A DNA stretch of 39,799 nt from Bacteroidota bacterium (GTDB taxonomy: Bacteria; Bacteroidota; Bacteroidia; Chitinophagales; Chitinophagaceae). The notes below the pieces were generated by a model that was given only the letters and a program-made list of their open reading frames with translations, was not told where the DNA came from and made no database searches. Location of the stretch: assembly GCA_018268075.1 (NCBI GenBank), contig JAFDXH010000148.1, positions 1-39,799 on the forward strand. The letters are read 5' to 3'. The translations under genes and the position numbers were made by a program. Position 1 is the stretch's first letter; each line of letters begins with the position of its first letter. Of this stretch, positions 1-8,320 are shown piece by piece.

Positions 1-702
1 AATCCGTTGAACTTCGTAAACAATTTTTCAGAAGTGAGTACAGAACTTGTTGATGAAATGAATGAAGAAATATTAAAAGGCAATTTGGATGATGCCAAAG
101 AAATAGCGAATGATTTAAAACAAAATTTGGAAAAAATAAATCATCATGGCAAACGTGCCGGTGAGATTGTAAAAGGCATGTTGCAACATTCAAGAACATC
201 ATCCGGAAAAAAAGAAGCAACAGACATCAATGCTTTATGTGATGAATATTTACGACTGAGCTATCATGGTTTAAGGGCAAAGGATAAAACGTTTAATGCA
301 AAATTTGAAACCGATTTTGATGAATCACTTCCTAAAGTAAATATCATACCACAAGAGATAGGAAGAGTTGTTTTGAATTTGATCAACAATGCGTTTTATG
401 CCGCCACCCGGAACCCGCCTTCGGGAGGCAGGGGGGCAACCCCAACTGTTTGGGTGAGCACCCAAAACGAGGGCGATAAAGTTTTTATTTCAGTAAAAGA
501 CAACGGCCCCGGTATCCCGCAAAATATCATTAGCAAAATCTTTCAACCTTTCTTTACCACCAAGCCAACAGGGCAAGGAACGGGATTAGGATTGAGTTTG
601 AGCTATGATATTATGAAGGCGCATGGAGGAGCATTGAATGTAGAGAGTAAAGAAGGCGAAGGAACAACATTCACAATAATTTTACCAAATACTATTATTT
701 AA
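1..702 (+). CDS. Sensor histidine kinase, C-terminal part (5' end outside window)
   Basis: The frame is open from base 1, and the first residues seen (NPLNFVNNF) continue the H-box of a kinase whose phospho-accepting His lies just upstream of the window. What remains is the rest of the dimerisation helices and a complete HATPase_c domain: N-box NLINNAFYA, G1 DNGPGIP, the F-box KIFQPFFTT and G2 GTGLGLS. It should autophosphorylate and pass phosphate to a response regulator. The stop is 2 bases before the next kinase gene, so the two are probably co-transcribed. Its first third is closest at DNA level to kinase 2 and its last half to kinase 3, which suggests a mosaic. The sensor part cannot be seen; by analogy with its neighbours it may be TPR-type. 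Confidence 0.93.
   Translation, partial: NPLNFVNNFSEVSTELVDEMNEEILKGNLDDAKEIANDLKQNLEKINHHGKRAGEIVKGMLQHSRTSSGKKEATDINALCDEYLRLSYHGLRAKDKTFNAKFETDFDESLPKVNIIPQEIGRVVLNLINNAFYAATRNPPSGGRGATPTVWVSTQNEGDKVFISVKDNGPGIPQNIISKIFQPFFTTKPTGQGTGLGLSLSYDIMKAHGGALNVESKEGEGTTFTIILPNTII
414..433. repeat. GC-rich imperfect palindrome inside kinase 1
   Basis: CCCGCCT and AGGC(A)GGG flank a TCGGG loop, giving seven pairs with one bulged A. It lies in frame in the ATP-lid region just after the N-box and is translated as PPSGGRG. A nearly identical copy is at 5029-5048 in kinase 3. The GC-rich patch stands out from the AT-rich surroundings. Confidence 0.6.
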
Positions 703-704
703 TT

Positions 705-2942
705 ATGAAAAAAATATCCTGGAGCCTGTTGATGATGTTGCTCGTCCTTATGAAAGTAAATGGGCAGGATCATAAATCCGACAGCTTGAAATCAGTGCTG
801 ATAAAATCTTCGTCAGATTCTGTTAAAGTGGCAACGCTACTAAAATTAGGATTTTATTACCAACGAACACTCCAAAAAAATGATACTGCTTTTCTAATAT
901 ATCAAAGCGCCCTTGCTATTGCCCGTAAAAAGGGATTTCTAAAACAGGAAATAGTTTGTTTAGGACAATTAGCGCTTGTACATTCAAAATATCTAAGTGA
1001 AGACACCGCACATTTACTTTTAGCCGAAGCCCTGAATAAATCAAGACAGAACCATTTTGCAGACCAGGAAATTGCTGGATTGGGCATCTACATATCTACT
1101 GAAAGCGGTTTTTTTAACAAGGATTCTTTCTTTACTTACTTTGATAGAATGCTTTCAATAAGCCGTGAAAACAAATTAGACTCGCTGGCATTTATGGGCA
1201 GATTTGCACAGTCTGCCACTGATATGGGTAACTATCCAAAAGCACTGCAGGTGTTATTTGTAATTCTACATGCTAATGAAGAAAAGAAAGATAGTGAGGC
1301 TATAGAAAATACTTTATACATGATAGCACACACTTATGTACAGACAAATGATATCAAAAGAGCTATAGAATATTTTTATAAGGCAAAAAATTATGGTGAC
1401 ACATATCCATTCATAAATATTTTTATTCATGATGATCTTGCAAACGCCTATTTATTGCAAGGGCAAAATGATTCAGCCAGCCATTACGCTTACCTTTCAT
1501 ACAAACTGGCTGTAAAATTCTATGGCAGTGAGGATAAAGTTTATGGCGGTGTATTAAATGACCTTGGCATGATCTACGATCAATTAGGAAAAGACAGCCT
1601 GGCAATAGATTACCTCCGCCGTAGTTATGTCTATTTTACAACCGTTGAAACTCAGTACCAGAATTACTGTATCACTACCATTGGGCTTGCCAGATATTTC
1701 AATAAAAAGGGAATGGCTGATTCTTGTTTAAAATATGCAAAATTATCCCTTGGTACGGCATTAGACAAAGGCTTCTTACCTACTATATCAGAAGCCAGTG
1801 GTTTAATTACCGCATACTATCAAAAAAATCACAACACAGATTCTGCCTATCACTATCAACAGATCGGGTTTGAAGCATATAAAACCCTTTACAATGATGA
1901 AAGCAGCAGGCAGATTCAGAATATGGCATTAGCAGAGCAGCAAAGAGAGGATGATATCGCCTTGGCAAAAAAAATATCTGATGATCAATTTGCAGCTAAA
2001 TTAAGATTATATGGACTAATGACTCTTGGAATAGTTGCCACATTAATCGGTATTATTGTTTACCGGAATAACAGGAGAAAACAAAAATCATACGACCTTC
2101 TTAAAAAGCAGAAACAGGAGATAGACCTGCAAAAATCAAAGCTGGAAAGTTCCATTAAAGAATTACAGACTACCCAATCCCAACTCATCCAAAGCGAAAA
2201 AATGGCTTCGCTCGGCGAACTCACTGCGGGCATTGCGCATGAGATACAAAATCCGTTAAACTTCGTAAACAATTTTTCCGAAGTAAGTACAGAACTCGTA
2301 GATGAAATGAATGAAGAAATATCCAAAGGCAATTTGGAGGATGCCAAAGAAATAGCGAATGATTTAAAACAAAATTTAGAAAAAATAAATCATCATGGCA
2401 AGCGTGCCGGTGAAATTGTAAAAGGCATGTTGCAACATTCAAGGAAAAGTGAAGGGCAAAAAGAACCAACCGACATTAATGCTTTGTGCGATGAATATTT
2501 GCGGCTGGCCTATCATGGATTGAGAGCAAGGGATAAAAATTTTAATGCCAATATCAAGACCGAATTTGATGAATCACTTACAAAAATAAATGTGGTGCCT
2601 CAAGATATAGGAAGAGTGCTATTAAATCTTTTTAATAATGCTTTTTACGCTGTAAATGAGAAGAAAAAGCTATCAGCCAATAGCTATCAGCCAATAGCTT
2701 CGGTTACTACAAAGAAATCTGATAATCATGTGATCATTACCGTTAGTGACAATGGAAATGGCATTCCCGAGAAAATACAAGACAAAATCTTTCAACCTTT
2801 TTTCACTACAAAGCCAACAGGAAGCGGAACAGGATTAGGATTGAGCTTGAGCTATGATATTGTAAAAGCGCATGGCGGGGAAATAAAAGTGGAAAGTAAA
2901 GTAGGGGGAGGCACAGAATTAATTATTCAATTACCAGCGTGA
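705..2942 (+). CDS. TPR-domain sensor histidine kinase
   Basis: 745 aa hybrid-free sensor kinase. It has an N-terminal signal peptide (about residues 1-20), a region of TPR-like helical repeats to about residue 410, one membrane helix at about 433-453, a short coiled coil, a HisKA-type dimerisation domain with phospho-acceptor H512 in GIAHEIQNPLNF, and a HATPase_c domain (N-box NLFNNAFYA, G1 DNGNGIP, G2 GTGLGLS). The TPR part is expected outside the cytoplasmic membrane and the kinase inside. There is no receiver domain, so it needs a separate regulator; the nearest are at 7943 and 8317. It starts 2 bases after the previous kinase stop. The ATP-lid loop contains a 14-bp tandem repeat (2668-2695) not present in the paralogues. 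The signal sensed is unknown. Confidence 0.93.
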   Translation: MKKISWSLLMMLLVLMKVNGQDHKSDSLKSVLIKSSSDSVKVATLLKLGFYYQRTLQKNDTAFLIYQSALAIARKKGFLKQEIVCLGQLALVHSKYLSEDTAHLLLAEALNKSRQNHFADQEIAGLGIYISTESGFFNKDSFFTYFDRMLSISRENKLDSLAFMGRFAQSATDMGNYPKALQVLFVILHANEEKKDSEAIENTLYMIAHTYVQTNDIKRAIEYFYKAKNYGDTYPFINIFIHDDLANAYLLQGQNDSASHYAYLSYKLAVKFYGSEDKVYGGVLNDLGMIYDQLGKDSLAIDYLRRSYVYFTTVETQYQNYCITTIGLARYFNKKGMADSCLKYAKLSLGTALDKGFLPTISEASGLITAYYQKNHNTDSAYHYQQIGFEAYKTLYNDESSRQIQNMALAEQQREDDIALAKKISDDQFAAKLRLYGLMTLGIVATLIGIIVYRNNRRKQKSYDLLKKQKQEIDLQKSKLESSIKELQTTQSQLIQSEKMASLGELTAGIAHEIQNPLNFVNNFSEVSTELVDEMNEEISKGNLEDAKEIANDLKQNLEKINHHGKRAGEIVKGMLQHSRKSEGQKEPTDINALCDEYLRLAYHGLRARDKNFNANIKTEFDESLTKINVVPQDIGRVLLNLFNNAFYAVNEKKKLSANSYQPIASVTTKKSDNHVIITVSDNGNGIPEKIQDKIFQPFFTTKPTGSGTGLGLSLSYDIVKAHGGEIKVESKVGGGTELIIQLPA
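2668..2695 (+). repeat. Two perfect tandem copies of a 14-bp unit, in frame
   Basis: AGCTATCAGCCAAT occurs twice head to tail, followed by a partial third AGCT. It is translated within the variable loop between N-box and G1 box of kinase 2. The unit length is not a multiple of three, so two copies give 28 bases, read in two frames (LSANSYQPIA). Confidence 0.8.
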
Positions 2943-3058
2943 TAAATAGTACAAATCATATAAACCACATCAAACTCACACCTCAGTTCGCGGCCGCACA
3001 AACCACGAAAAAAGGAGAGTGGAAGATGAACATTACATAACCTTAATCATAGATACTT

Positions 3059-5311
3059 ATGACACACAATAATAAATATTCACTCAGTCCTTATATAAAA
3101 TGCACATCTGCTATATTGGCGCTAAGCTTCTTTGCACTTCAGGCAATGGCTCAACCCAAAAAAGTGGACAGCCTGAACAATTTAATAGCGCAGGCTACAT
3201 CAGATACCCAAAGAATAAACCTGCAGAATCATAAATTAGAAATCCTAAATTCCATCAACATTGATACCGCTATTGCCCTGGGAGTAAATATTATTAATGA
3301 GGCCAAGCGTATCAATTACAAAGAAGGCGAGCTGAAAGCAAGAAGCAATATAAATATAAATTATTGCTTCAAAGGTAATTTTGTTGCTGCTCGGCAAAAT
3401 CTTAGTATCATGAAAGACATGCTGACACACATCAATGATTCAGTCACGCTGGCAGCCATGTATAATGCGTATGGAGTAATGTATGCAATGCAAAATAAAT
3501 TTGACTCATCGCATATTTTTTTTGATGAGGGGATAAAGGTTTCCTTATTGAATAAAAACGACAAAGTGCTCACCTCTCTTTATCAGAATAATGCAATTTC
3601 ATACCAACAGGAGTCCAATTTTTCGCAGGCTATTAAATGCTATCAGCAAGCGCTTGCTTTAGCTCAAAAATATAATAATGAAAAAAACCAAGCATATTGT
3701 TATTTGAACATTGGCATTGCCTATAATTCATTAGATGATAATGACCGCTCCGAAAAATACCTGTTAGATGCAATCGCGATTGCTCAAAAACTGCAAGTAA
3801 AAAATATAGAAGCTTACGGTTTTGCAAATTTATCTTCAATATATTCAGATAAGAAGGAGTATGCAAAAGAATATGACCTTGCCATAAAAGCAGCCGCGCT
3901 TGGCAAAGAAATTGGCGATCAGGGTATTCAGGCAAGCAGCTTATCAAGGGCCGGGCTGTCTTTAGGCCATTTAGGGAAATATGTAGAGGGAGAAAAATTA
4001 ATTTTATCCTCTATTAAAATTGCAGACTCGTCTAAGCAGCCCTATAATATTTTTCAGGCATACATAAATTTGGGAATGATCCAGAAAATGCAAAATAAAT
4101 ATTCGCAAGCTATACTCAATCTGGAAAAAGGATTTATAGCGCTGGATAAGTCGGATATGTATTCGCCTGAAGTAGCCCGCGCTTATAGCGACCTCTCAGA
4201 ATGTTATGAAAAAACTGGAGATTATTCAAAGGCATTGACTTCATTTAAAATGGTAGCCAAAATACAGGATTCAATAAAGGGAAAAGACAATATAAAAAAG
4301 GCTACCGAACTTACCATGAATTATGAATTTGAAAAGAAACAACAAGAGGCAGCTATATTGCAGCAAAGGCAAAATGACCTCGCCAAAGAAAAACAAAAAA
4401 TTCTGATTATAGGGCTGGGCCTTACACTCGCCTTAGCCATTGTAGCATTTAGAGGATTTACCAATAAGCGCAATGCTAATAGGCTGCTACATAAGCAAAA
4501 TGTAAGAATAGGAAGAACACTCACCGAACTAAAATCCACTCAAAAGCAACTCATTCAATCAGAAAAAATGGCTTCGCTTGGCGAACTCACCGCAGGCATT
4601 GCGCACGAAATTCAAAACCCGTTGAACTTCGTAAATAATTTCAGCGAAGTAAGTACTGAACTGATAGATGAAATGAATATTGAACTAAGCAAGGGTGATA
4701 TTGAAGAAGCAAAAGCAATAGCTGGCGATATTAAATCGAACTTAGAAAAAATAAACCATCATGGCAAGCGGGCCGATGCAATCGTAAAAGGGATGCTGCA
4801 GCATTCTCGATCTTCTACCGGCCAAAAAGAACTCACAGATATCAATGCACTATGCGATGAATACCTAAGATTGAGCTATCATGGCCTAAGAGCTAAGAAC
4901 AATAGTTTCAATGCAAAATTTGAAACTAATTTTGATGAATCACTACCTAAAGTAAATGTGATACCACAAGATATTGGAAGAGTGATTTTGAATCTGATCA
5001 ACAATGCGTTTTATGCAGCCACCCAGAACCCGCCTTCGGGGGGCAGGGTGGCAGCCCCAACTGTTTGGGTGAGCACCAAAAACGAGGGCGATGAAGTTTC
5101 AATTAGTATAAGAGACAACGGTCCGGGTATTCCTCAAAATATTATTGGCAAAATTTTTCAACCATTTTTTACTACTAAGCCAACAGGGCAAGGGACGGGA
5201 TTGGGCTTGAGTTTGAGTTATGATATTGTAAAAGCGCATGGAGGCACATTGAATGTAGAGAGTAAAGAAGGCAAAGGAACAGAGTTTAAAATCAGTTTAC
5301 CTTTAGTATAA
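3059..5311 (+). CDS. TPR-domain sensor histidine kinase
   Basis: 750 aa with the same layout as the preceding kinase: signal peptide ending near ALQAMAQ, TPR repeats to about residue 420 (units such as ALALAQKYNNEKNQAYCYLN are visible), a membrane helix at about 447-462 (LIIGLGLTLALAIVAF), coiled coil, H-box with H516 in GIAHEIQNPLNF, and HATPase_c with DNGPGIP and GTGLGLS. The TPR half has little similarity to that of kinase 2, while the catalytic half is a near-copy, so sensing has diverged and output has not. A gap of 116 bp separates it from kinase 2, so it may have its own promoter; no clear TAnnTTTG was found there. No receiver domain is attached. Confidence 0.93.
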   Translation: MTHNNKYSLSPYIKCTSAILALSFFALQAMAQPKKVDSLNNLIAQATSDTQRINLQNHKLEILNSINIDTAIALGVNIINEAKRINYKEGELKARSNININYCFKGNFVAARQNLSIMKDMLTHINDSVTLAAMYNAYGVMYAMQNKFDSSHIFFDEGIKVSLLNKNDKVLTSLYQNNAISYQQESNFSQAIKCYQQALALAQKYNNEKNQAYCYLNIGIAYNSLDDNDRSEKYLLDAIAIAQKLQVKNIEAYGFANLSSIYSDKKEYAKEYDLAIKAAALGKEIGDQGIQASSLSRAGLSLGHLGKYVEGEKLILSSIKIADSSKQPYNIFQAYINLGMIQKMQNKYSQAILNLEKGFIALDKSDMYSPEVARAYSDLSECYEKTGDYSKALTSFKMVAKIQDSIKGKDNIKKATELTMNYEFEKKQQEAAILQQRQNDLAKEKQKILIIGLGLTLALAIVAFRGFTNKRNANRLLHKQNVRIGRTLTELKSTQKQLIQSEKMASLGELTAGIAHEIQNPLNFVNNFSEVSTELIDEMNIELSKGDIEEAKAIAGDIKSNLEKINHHGKRADAIVKGMLQHSRSSTGQKELTDINALCDEYLRLSYHGLRAKNNSFNAKFETNFDESLPKVNVIPQDIGRVILNLINNAFYAATQNPPSGGRVAAPTVWVSTKNEGDEVSISIRDNGPGIPQNIIGKIFQPFFTTKPTGQGTGLGLSLSYDIVKAHGGTLNVESKEGKGTEFKISLPLV
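5029..5048. repeat. GC-rich imperfect palindrome inside kinase 3
   Basis: Second copy of the element at 414-433, with one substitution (CCCGCCT TCGGG GGGC A GGG). It sits at the same place in the ATP-lid loop. Confidence 0.6.
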
Positions 5312-5312
5312 T

Positions 5313-5354
5313 TATCACACCGTGGTTCGTGCAGACACGAACCACAGTGTGATA
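5313..5354. terminator. Strong hairpin after kinase 3 (probable terminator)
   Basis: Nineteen-base arms with a single C/A mismatch and a CAGA loop lie immediately after the kinase stop codon. No uninterrupted T-run follows on either strand, so this may be a factor-assisted terminator or an RNA 3'-end stabiliser rather than a classical intrinsic terminator. The rest of the 5355-5565 gap is AT-rich with no recognised element. Confidence 0.5.
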
Positions 5355-5565
5355 GATATATTTTCAAGAAATGAACTATTCAAAAATCATGCACTCACTC
5401 ATAAAATAAAATCGGTGCAATCTATAAATCCATTTCAATCCGTGATTCTTAAAATGTATGACAAAATAAAAAAGGCAGGAAGGTAAATAAGAACATTAAG
5501 AAAGAAGGTGGTAGATTTTAAATAACACTTCAAAATATTTAAACCAAAATTAAAATTGTTGTAAC

Positions 5566-6336
5566 ATGAAATATCTGGCCTATTTAATGATAATTATTTT
5601 TTATCTCTGTTCGCAAATTACCCTCTCACAAACAACTGCCCGATTTAGTATCAATAAATACATCAATGAAAAAGGCGATACCCTACTTTACCGCCAGCTC
5701 TTTCCTGATGCAGATACCTTACGAAGGTTCCCCTTAGTAATTTTTTTACATGGCTCTGGTGAGCGAGGCAATGATAACGAGGCTCAATTAAAATGGGGTG
5801 TCATGAATTTTGCATCAGACGACAATATGATACGGTACCCAGCATTTGTAATTGCCCCTCAATGCCCTGCTAATATGACGTGGTCCAATTTTAAACGTGA
5901 ACCGAATAGTACACAAATGAGTTTGCAACCCTCGCCCAGCAAGCCAATGCAATTGCTCATAGAATTAATTAATCAGCTTAAAAAAAACTTACGTGTAGAT
6001 ACTACAAGAATCTATATTACCGGGCTTTCTATGGGAGGCTTTGGTACCTATGATGCCATAATGCGCTACCCTCAAATATTTGCAGCAGCAGTACCGGTAT
6101 GTGGTGGAGGCGATATTTCAAAAGCTAATACTATTGCTCATATTCCCATCTGGATATTCCATGGAGCAGAGGATCCTGTAGTAAGTCCTGCTCATTCTTT
6201 GGAAATGCTACAGGCATTAACAAGGGCTGGCGCTCATCCCGGTTTTACCCAATATCCTGAAGTGGGCCATTTTTCATGGCTTGGCGCTTACAGCGATCCT
6301 TTGATGATGGCATGGCTCTTTAGACAAAGGCTATAA
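5566..6336 (+). CDS. Secreted alpha/beta-hydrolase (esterase / prolyl-oligopeptidase-like)
   Basis: 256 aa with an N-terminal signal peptide (hydrophobic stretch to about residue 20, then SQTTARF). The fold is indicated by the oxyanion strand VIFLHGSGERG, the nucleophile elbow GLSMGGFG with S155, the acid in HGAEDPVV and the histidine in EVGHFSW. These match the LpqC / phospholipase-carboxylesterase group of alpha/beta hydrolases, which act on ester or peptide substrates. The product is probably periplasmic or outside the cell. The substrate cannot be told from the sequence. It stands alone between two kinase genes, 254 bp after the strong hairpin and 177 bp before kinase 4. Confidence 0.85.
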   Translation: MKYLAYLMIIIFYLCSQITLSQTTARFSINKYINEKGDTLLYRQLFPDADTLRRFPLVIFLHGSGERGNDNEAQLKWGVMNFASDDNMIRYPAFVIAPQCPANMTWSNFKREPNSTQMSLQPSPSKPMQLLIELINQLKKNLRVDTTRIYITGLSMGGFGTYDAIMRYPQIFAAAVPVCGGGDISKANTIAHIPIWIFHGAEDPVVSPAHSLEMLQALTRAGAHPGFTQYPEVGHFSWLGAYSDPLMMAWLFRQRL

Positions 6337-6429
6337 AAAATATAAATAAAATCCATTAGGTATTTTAAAGCAATAAGGCCAAGCAGGAGTGGCAAAACTG
6401 ATTGTAAGTAAGGTGCTCGCCATCCCTCA

Positions 6430-6441
6430 TAAGAATTCTTA
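6430..6441. other. 12-bp perfect palindrome upstream of kinase 4
   Basis: TAAGAATTCTTA lies about 72 bp before the kinase ATG in a 177-bp gap. It could be an operator, but a single AT-rich palindrome of this length can occur by chance. Confidence 0.25.
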
Positions 6442-6513
6442 GAAAATAAGTTTTATATGTATTTCATTCACACAATTACCTGTAATTTTATCTGTATTAA
6501 AAGATTTTAAAAA

Positions 6514-7935
6514 ATGCTGGCAGAACCACTCATTTCTTTTTTACTATTGAGAAAGGCCAAAAGCGTCCTGCAAAAAAATCAGGAGAATGAAGATCTGATA
6601 CCCCTGATATCTATATTGTCGTATGCTATAGTGGCGCTTTATGCAGCAGAAGTTATTTTTAGTTTGGATCATGCTATTAATTGGGTCTGGCATTTTCTTT
6701 TACTGGGATTACTATACCTCGGCCTTACCCGTAAAGAATATTTACCTCTGCGTACTATCTTATTTGCCATACTCCCGTTAGCAATTATTTTGTTTATAGA
6801 CGATGCCTTTTTGCTTATTAGTAAGGCAGCTCATCATAAATTCAGTACCTATATTGATGCTGTTACCTTATCTGCCGTAGTGTGGCTTGTTGCCAGGCTC
6901 ATCACTTCATCCAAGCAAGAAAGAGCCCTGAAGAAAGCCAATGAACAAACACTGCAGGAACAGGAGAAAAGAAAATGGGTGACTATCAAAAATGAAGAAC
7001 TGGAGGAAGTGGTTTCGCAAAGAACAGCAGAATTACAAAATCAAAAAAATGAAATTGAAAAGACTTTAAATGAATTACGAGCCACACAAACTCAACTCAT
7101 TCATTCTGAAAAGATGGCGAGCTTGGGAGAACTCACAGCTGGTATAGCACACGAAATTCAAAACCCGCTCAACTTTGTTAATAATTTTTCTGAATTAAAT
7201 ACCGAACTCATTCAGGAGATGAATGATGAAATCTTAAAAGGCAATCTGGAAGAAGTAAAATCCCTTGCCTCAGACATAAAAGAAAATGAAGAAAAAATAA
7301 TTTTTCATGGCAAACGTGCCGATGCTATTGTAAAAGGAATGCTACAACATTCAAGATCTAGTAACGGTGTAAAGGAGCTCACGAACATAAATAATTTATG
7401 CGATGAATATTTACGCCTTGCCTATCATGGGCTTCGTGCACGCGACAAATCGTTTAATGCCGGAATGAAAACAGATTTTGACCCTAACTTAGCAGAAATA
7501 AAAGTAGTACCACAGGATATAGGACGGGTAGTGCTAAACTTATTAACGAATGCTTTTTATGCAGTTAAAGAAAAGGATACTGCCGAAAAATTAATGCAGC
7601 AAAACGAAAGCACCATTAATGAGCCATTTGCCGGTAGGCCCTCTATAAAAAAATATGAGCCTATGGTTTGCATATCTACTAAATCATTAATAGATTCAAT
7701 ACAAATACAAGTGGCTGATAATGGAAATGGAATTCCTCAAAACGCTATAGAAAAAATTTTTCAACCCTTTTTCACCACTAAACCAACCGGCGAAGGAACA
7801 GGCCTGGGGCTGAGTATGAGTTATGACATCATCATCAAAGGACACAATGGAAATCTGGAGGTAGCAACTTCGGCAGATGAAAATAATATGAATAAACCAA
7901 CAGGTACAACATTTACAATTACATTACCAAAATAA
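6514..7935 (+). CDS. Membrane sensor histidine kinase
   Basis: 473 aa. The N-terminal 125 residues are strongly hydrophobic with about four membrane helices (near 28-50, 57-73, 78-100 and 110-128) and no signal peptide or TPR, unlike the other kinases here. A coiled coil (about 130-200) leads to the H-box with H213 in GIAHEIQNPLNF and a HATPase_c domain with NLLTNAFYA, DNGNGIP and GTGLGLS. The ATP-lid loop carries an extra segment of about 25 residues. The kinase has no receiver; a single-domain response regulator begins 7 bases after its stop, making that its likely partner. It is the first gene of the run kinase, regulator, receiver-cyclase. Confidence 0.93.
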   Translation: MLAEPLISFLLLRKAKSVLQKNQENEDLIPLISILSYAIVALYAAEVIFSLDHAINWVWHFLLLGLLYLGLTRKEYLPLRTILFAILPLAIILFIDDAFLLISKAAHHKFSTYIDAVTLSAVVWLVARLITSSKQERALKKANEQTLQEQEKRKWVTIKNEELEEVVSQRTAELQNQKNEIEKTLNELRATQTQLIHSEKMASLGELTAGIAHEIQNPLNFVNNFSELNTELIQEMNDEILKGNLEEVKSLASDIKENEEKIIFHGKRADAIVKGMLQHSRSSNGVKELTNINNLCDEYLRLAYHGLRARDKSFNAGMKTDFDPNLAEIKVVPQDIGRVVLNLLTNAFYAVKEKDTAEKLMQQNESTINEPFAGRPSIKKYEPMVCISTKSLIDSIQIQVADNGNGIPQNAIEKIFQPFFTTKPTGEGTGLGLSMSYDIIIKGHNGNLEVATSADENNMNKPTGTTFTITLPK

Positions 7936-7942
7936 AGAGCCA

Positions 7943-8320
7943 ATGAAAGTTTTAGTGGTTGATGACGAGACAGACGTAAAAATATTATTCGAACAAAAAT
8001 TTCGCAAAGAGATTAAAAGCGGCGAACTCGAATTTGCATTTGCCTTCTCCGGCGAAGAAGCATTGAGGTTTATGAAAGTCAATGAACATGAGGCTGTCTT
8101 AATATTATCCGACATCAATATGCCGGGAATGAGTGGCCTGGAATTATTAAAACACATTAAAGAAAAATACGAGAAGCCACCACCAGTAGTCATGATGATA
8201 ACTGCTTATGGCGACGACGAAAATTATAATGAAGCTATGAAGTTGGGTGCAGACGATTTCCTTACAAAACCCGTAGATTTCATAAATTTAAAAGAAAAGC
8301 TCAAATCAAAAAGTGTATGA
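7943..8320 (+). CDS. Single-domain response regulator (CheY-like)
   Basis: 125 aa receiver domain with nothing attached. The acidic pocket is D7/D8, the phospho-acceptor is D57 in LSDINMPGMSG, the switch Thr is in MITAYGD and the conserved Lys is in LTKPVDF. It should be phosphorylated by the kinase just upstream and act through protein contact or as a phosphate shuttle. The stop overlaps the next start as ATGA, so translation is probably coupled to the receiver-cyclase. The closest relative visible is the receiver of that downstream protein. Confidence 0.93.
   Translation: MKVLVVDDETDVKILFEQKFRKEIKSGELEFAFAFSGEEALRFMKVNEHEAVLILSDINMPGMSGLELLKHIKEKYEKPPPVVMMITAYGDDENYNEAMKLGADDFLTKPVDFINLKEKLKSKSV

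Noticed and set aside
1-702. Kinase 1 considered as a truncated pseudogene copy
   Set aside because: The frame is open to the very edge of the window and all visible catalytic motifs are intact; the missing part is simply outside.
2668-2695. Repeat considered as the edge of a CRISPR array
   Set aside because: The two 14-bp units are directly adjacent with no spacers and lie in coding sequence.
3633-3947. 104-codon frame on the - strand opposite kinase 3
   Set aside because: It sits within the TPR coding region and has no domain or signal; a chance frame.
5313-5354. Hairpin considered as an insertion-sequence end or attachment site
   Set aside because: No transposase or integrase gene is near, and no second copy or target duplication was seen in the window.
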